The notes under the pieces were generated by a model, which worked only from the letters and a program-made list of their open reading frames with translations, had not been told where the DNA came from and made no database searches. A stretch of 64,000 bases of DNA. Source: Rhodamnia argentea. Lineage: Eukaryota > Streptophyta > Magnoliopsida > Myrtales > Myrtaceae. Location of the stretch: the NCBI RefSeq assembly GCF_020921035.1, contig NC_063151.1, positions 18,482,934 to 18,546,933 on the forward strand. The letters run 5' to 3'. Position 1 is the stretch's first letter, and each line of letters begins with the position of its first letter. This document shows, piece by piece, positions 61,928-64,000 of this stretch. Made by a program: the position numbers and the translations under genes.

Positions 61928-63360
61928 AAAAAGGCTTCTGAGTTTGTAAGCTGTGGATGGAGATTCTTGAGGGGAGTCGAGAAAATCGCAGTAACTCATG
62001 TTCTCCTCCTCATTCGCATTAAACTGCAGATCCAGACAACTCCTTTCTTAAAATGTCCGTAACGTATGTTGAGCCACCGGTTCTGTAAATAGACTTCTTA
62101 TTTTATGCGGCATGAGATACAGACTTTGCTGCTGCAAGTTTCTGAAACATCCTCTGTAAATCCAGGCTTCATTCAGCAAGGGGTTCTCGAGTAACTCCCT
62201 ATTTCTATAGAATTTGAATGCTTTGTTTCACTCCACGCCTCTGGTTATTCTGTTCTCTGGTTGGTTAATTTCATTGTATGACGTGAAAGCAGCTTTACTC
62301 CGTTTAATCTTTTCTGGCCTATCTTGAGCGGATCGCAACCCTTGGTTGAAACTACTCTTAGAGAGATTGCGCATTCAAAATTAAGTGCTTGAAGAGAAAA
62401 CAAGCATACATTACTGATAGTGAGTGTGCCAGTCTCAGGATCCACCTGCACTCTTAAGCAGAGCATGCCCTTTCTTTTTAAGTCGATACCTGCTTTCCAA
62501 ATCCTTAAGGAGATGCGAGTAAACTTTGCTGCTATAGTCGATTATTATACCCTGTATGTATTGACAGATCTGAGACTTTCTTCTTAGAAAGCCTATCTAC
62601 GGTGCTAATTTTTGCTCCCATACATGCATGAGATCAATGTGATGGGATCTTGTGAAGATCATGTTGCGAAGGGGAGTGGAGAGGTAACTTGGTCCGATTT
62701 TGTAGCATGTATGAGAAGGGTATTTCTAGCCTTCCTGAACTGGACACCAGTTTGGACAAGTAATTTTCCGACCTAATCACGCTGCATCTTTTGTTTCAAA
62801 ACATGAATCGTGAGGGTAAAAACAAAATCAAGTGGTCGAGAATCGGGACCATTCGGCATGTCTCAGGCAAGTGCTCAAATGTTGCACACAACTTCGTCCA
62901 ATGAACAATTTGCTGTGTCCTTTTCCTATCAGTATGTTCAGGGGGACCATCACATAATGGTGGAGGTCATGTACTCCCACAACGATAGGGATGGAACAAA
63001 AAGGAATTGGGCCAATCCAGTTGTTTGATTCAACTGTGGACGGAGGATGCTGCACGATCTGCCGCGAGATTAGCTGACCGTGATCCAGAACAAATAGATG
63101 CTAAATTCGAGCTAAGGCTCCGAAGTTTGTCATAATATATGCAGCCTTCAGTACGTATCAGGAGCATAATTTTGGCTTCGCAGAAACAGAGCGTACGTGC
63201 ATAATGCCTGAGCTTATCATATGAAACTGTACTTCTCATTTTTATGAACAGATGGATAGCTGATGCATAACTACTGGTGTTCTACCAACCGGCCGCTCGG
63301 AGCCAGAAAGAGCTCTGTCTACGTCTGCTTCATAATTATGTGGCGTTTCGGCTTTCCTAA
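61928..63360. other. 3' UTR of the protease gene and intergenic region
   Basis: The first 250-300 bases are the probable 3' UTR. The rest has only short frames (up to 75 codons) without domains. Convergent genes lie on both sides. Confidence 0.5.
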
Positions 63361-63999
63361 TTAATTAAGATTCGGCGACTGTTCTCCATCCCTAACATGC
63401 TCAAATCCTAGTCCGACAAGTACCTGGTCTTTCACGTTGAACTCACAGTTTGGGGACGTTGGCTTTTCTTCACTAATAGCATCCAGGTGACATGAAGGCT
63501 CCACTTTCACATCACCAATCTGAACTTGGTTTTCATGCGTTTTTGCTGTCTGGCACCCATTGCCGATGCTGTTCCTGTCACTGATAGCTGGATCGGGAGG
63601 TTCGATGGGGTTATAAGCCGGGATCATGGGAGGTAGCTTTGACAGAAGGGGCGGGATTGGCCACATGGATGGGCCTTGGACACCGTACTGCGGGGTGTTC
63701 CAACCAAGATTGATCGACTTGACTGGCCAACTATCCGGTGCTTCCTCGAACAACCTTTTGGCGCCAATGAATTGGCATTTCTCATCCTCCAAGTAAAATG
63801 TCTCGTGGTGTTCGGTGATGGAGATATGGGACTTGCGGAGGTAGGGATCTTGGAAAGGTAGGTATGGCCTTTGTATCGCGAAAACGCCGGGAATGCTCTG
63901 GAGATAGCTGAATTTTCTCTGTATGCTGATCACCAAATTAAGATCTTCCGCTATCTGGAGAAACCAATGACCATACTCGACAGTGATTGAGAGGAAAGG
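63361..63999 (-). CDS. 3' part of an unidentified gene (window-edge partial)
   Basis: An open frame of 212 codons plus stop runs from the right edge of the window to TAA at 63,361. The readable C-terminus starts AFPLSITVEYGHWFLQIAED and continues with VISIQRKFSYLQSIPGVFA, then an aromatic, Pro-rich middle (WPIPPLLSKLPPMIPAYNPI) and an acidic end containing VEPSCHLD and VGLGFEHVRDG. The first 100 residues are hydrophobic/basic mixed, like a folded domain; the second half looks disordered. I do not recognise the family. Length, composition and lack of low-complexity shadowing argue that it is a genuine last exon; its start lies outside the window. Confidence 0.6.
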   Translation of the reverse strand, partial: PFLSITVEYGHWFLQIAEDLNLVISIQRKFSYLQSIPGVFAIQRPYLPFQDPYLRKSHISITEHHETFYLEDEKCQFIGAKRLFEEAPDSWPVKSINLGWNTPQYGVQGPSMWPIPPLLSKLPPMIPAYNPIEPPDPAISDRNSIGNGCQTAKTHENQVQIGDVKVEPSCHLDAISEEKPTSPNCEFNVKDQVLVGLGFEHVRDGEQSPNLN

Positions 64000-64000
64000 C

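Overview
This is a stretch of a higher-plant nuclear chromosome. It has GT-AG introns, a plant kinesin-4 gene, a plant RD21-type protease gene, plant-type U6 snRNA genes with an Upstream Sequence Element plus TATA box, and many small DNA-transposon derivatives. The repeat style (GA/CT microsatellites, Harbinger, hAT and MULE-like MITEs) is reminiscent of woody eudicots such as Myrtaceae. That placement is an impression only; nothing in the window proves the species.

Layout. 1-480: a single-exon DREB/ERF repressor gene on the minus strand. 1.9-4.2 kb: two well-bounded MITEs. 5.86-7.13 kb (minus): a single-exon, probably organelle-targeted NYN-domain nuclease with a C2H2 finger. 7.13-15.77 kb: no supported gene. 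15.8-18.3 kb: a decayed hAT transposon. 19.1-31.2 kb (plus): a complete 25-exon kinesin-4 gene orthologous to Arabidopsis FRA1 (KIN-4A), reconstructed exon by exon as 1039 aa. 33.0-33.6 kb: a Harbinger-type MITE with a GC-rich core. 34.06-36.29 kb (minus): a two-exon gene for a 166-aa protein of unknown function with a C-terminal C2HC finger. 40.1-41.45 kb (minus): a single-exon secreted LRR protein related to the LRR part of LRX proteins. 43.6-45.9 kb: a hAT-like element whose left end is tandemly repeated (about 322-bp unit). 46.9-52.1 kb: a duplicated block carrying U6 snRNA genes, two intact and at least two degenerate, all on the minus strand. 55.8-57.0 kb: MITEs. 58.06-61.93 kb (plus): a five-exon RD21-like granulin cysteine protease with an apparent +1 frameshift just before the granulin domain. 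63.36 kb to the end (minus): the 3' part of an unidentified gene.

The genes do not form a pathway, as is usual in plant chromosomes. FRA1 (cell-wall deposition), the LRX-like protein (cell wall) and RD21 (vacuole/ER bodies) are housekeeping or stress genes placed side by side. The most distinctive feature is the U6 cluster. Both intact copies carry a paired U-A replacement of a C-G pair in the 5' stem-loop, with perfect USE and TATA elements at the spacing expected for plant Pol III snRNA genes. No LTR retrotransposon or endogenous virus was recognised.
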